Source: Actinobacteria bacterium UBA2236 (GTDB lineage Bacteria; Actinomycetota; Actinomycetes; Nanopelagicales; Nanopelagicaceae). Taken from it: a stretch of 6,575 nt of DNA. A program made the translations under genes and the position numbers. The stretch covers positions 11,076 to 17,650 of the forward strand of contig DDYK01000035.1 of assembly GCA_002347935.1 (NCBI GenBank), read 5' to 3'. Below, piece after piece: positions 6,402 to 6,575 of the stretch (position 1 is the stretch's first letter; each line of letters opens with the position of its first letter). The notes beneath the pieces were generated by a model that worked only from the letters and a program-made list of their open reading frames with translations, was not told the origin of the DNA and made no database searches.

Positions 6402-6575
6402 AGAGCAATTCTCGAATTTCTAGAGCTTTTCTCAGTTCGCCCGGCTCCTTCTGAACTAGCAGCCCAAGTGAGTCATTATCTTGGGAACGTATACTCATGA
6501 TCTCTCCATTCCAGTCGTCACGTCTTCTAGCAATGAAGGCTAGAAGATTGTGAAGCTGAGCAACTAATGGGTCAT
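6379..6575 (-). CDS. bldD: BldD-like transcriptional regulator, C-terminal part (continues outside window)
   Basis: A minus-strand frame, open from the window edge to TAA at 6379-6381, encodes 64 residues. It aligns without gaps to the C-terminal cyclic di-GMP-binding domain of Streptomyces BldD as I remember it: RRDDWNGEIMSIRSQD here against QRGDYNGKVLSIRQDD. The ligand signature of BldD is RGD-X8-RQDD; here it is RDD-X8-RSQD (6478-6522), so the four key positions (Arg, Asp, Arg, Asp) are kept. The remaining SLGLLVQKEPGELRKALEIRELL matches the helical tail. The N-terminal helix-turn-helix domain would lie beyond base 6575. Position supports this: bldD lies beside nusB in Streptomyces. Here it is convergent with nusB and overlaps it by 23 bases. 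The start cannot be seen. The family call rests on recalled sequence, so the gene name is tentative and c-di-GMP binding is inferred. Confidence 0.72.
   Translation of the reverse strand, partial: DPLVAQLHNLLAFIARRRDDWNGEIMSIRSQDNDSLGLLVQKEPGELRKALEIRELLFKGQGQA

Noticed and set aside
6402..6440. Intrinsic terminator after nusB
   Set aside because: Only short AT-rich pairings such as AATT-CTCG-AATT are possible, with no stable GC stem and T-run, and the stretch is coding on the other strand.
6573..6575. Minus-strand ATG at the extreme window edge as the start of the bldD-like gene
   Set aside because: That ATG is in a different frame and meets a stop after three codons; the BldD-like frame runs open through the edge.

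Overview
The window looks like chromosomal core DNA of an actinobacterium. The gene order mltG, aroE, A24 prepilin peptidase, aroC, aroK, aroB, aroQ, efp, nusB, then a bldD-like gene matches the order I recall from Mycobacterium and Streptomyces. The AroQ sequence aligns residue for residue with the M. tuberculosis enzyme through its catalytic positions. Base composition is clearly AT-richer than in those genera (by eye low-to-mid 40s % GC, not computed), intergenic gaps are very short, and several starts are GTG. Together these suggest a small, streamlined actinobacterium such as the freshwater acI lineage (Nanopelagicales). That placement is an inference.

Layout. Bases 1-911 hold the 3' part of mltG (cell-wall glycan terminating lytic transglycosylase), which runs in from outside the window. 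It overlaps aroE by 4 bases (ATGA). A short membrane prepilin peptidase (1772-2194) follows, set off by a 54-base gap on each side. Then comes a tightly packed run aroC-aroK-aroB-aroQ-efp-nusB (2249-6401), with gaps of 26 bases or less, one ATGA overlap and two junctions with no gap. The last 197 bases carry, on the minus strand, the C-terminal end of a BldD-family regulator whose stop lies inside nusB.

Function. AroB, AroQ, AroE, AroK and AroC catalyse steps 2, 3, 4, 5 and 7 of the shikimate pathway; DAHP synthase (step 1) and EPSP synthase (AroA, step 6) are not here. EF-P (rescue of ribosomes stalled at polyproline) and NusB (rRNA antitermination) extend the same strand and tie the cluster to growth-related expression.

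Most worth a second look: (i) the BldD-like C-terminus keeps the R-x-D-X8-R-x-x-D pattern that binds cyclic di-GMP in Streptomyces BldD, and is convergent with and overlaps nusB; (ii) the gap before aroC holds an extended -10 placed to start transcription at the aroC ATG (a leaderless mRNA), with a 7-bp dyad between about -34 and -13 that could be an operator or a hairpin. I saw no mobile element, CRISPR array, RNA gene or obviously foreign system; this is mostly an ordinary housekeeping locus.
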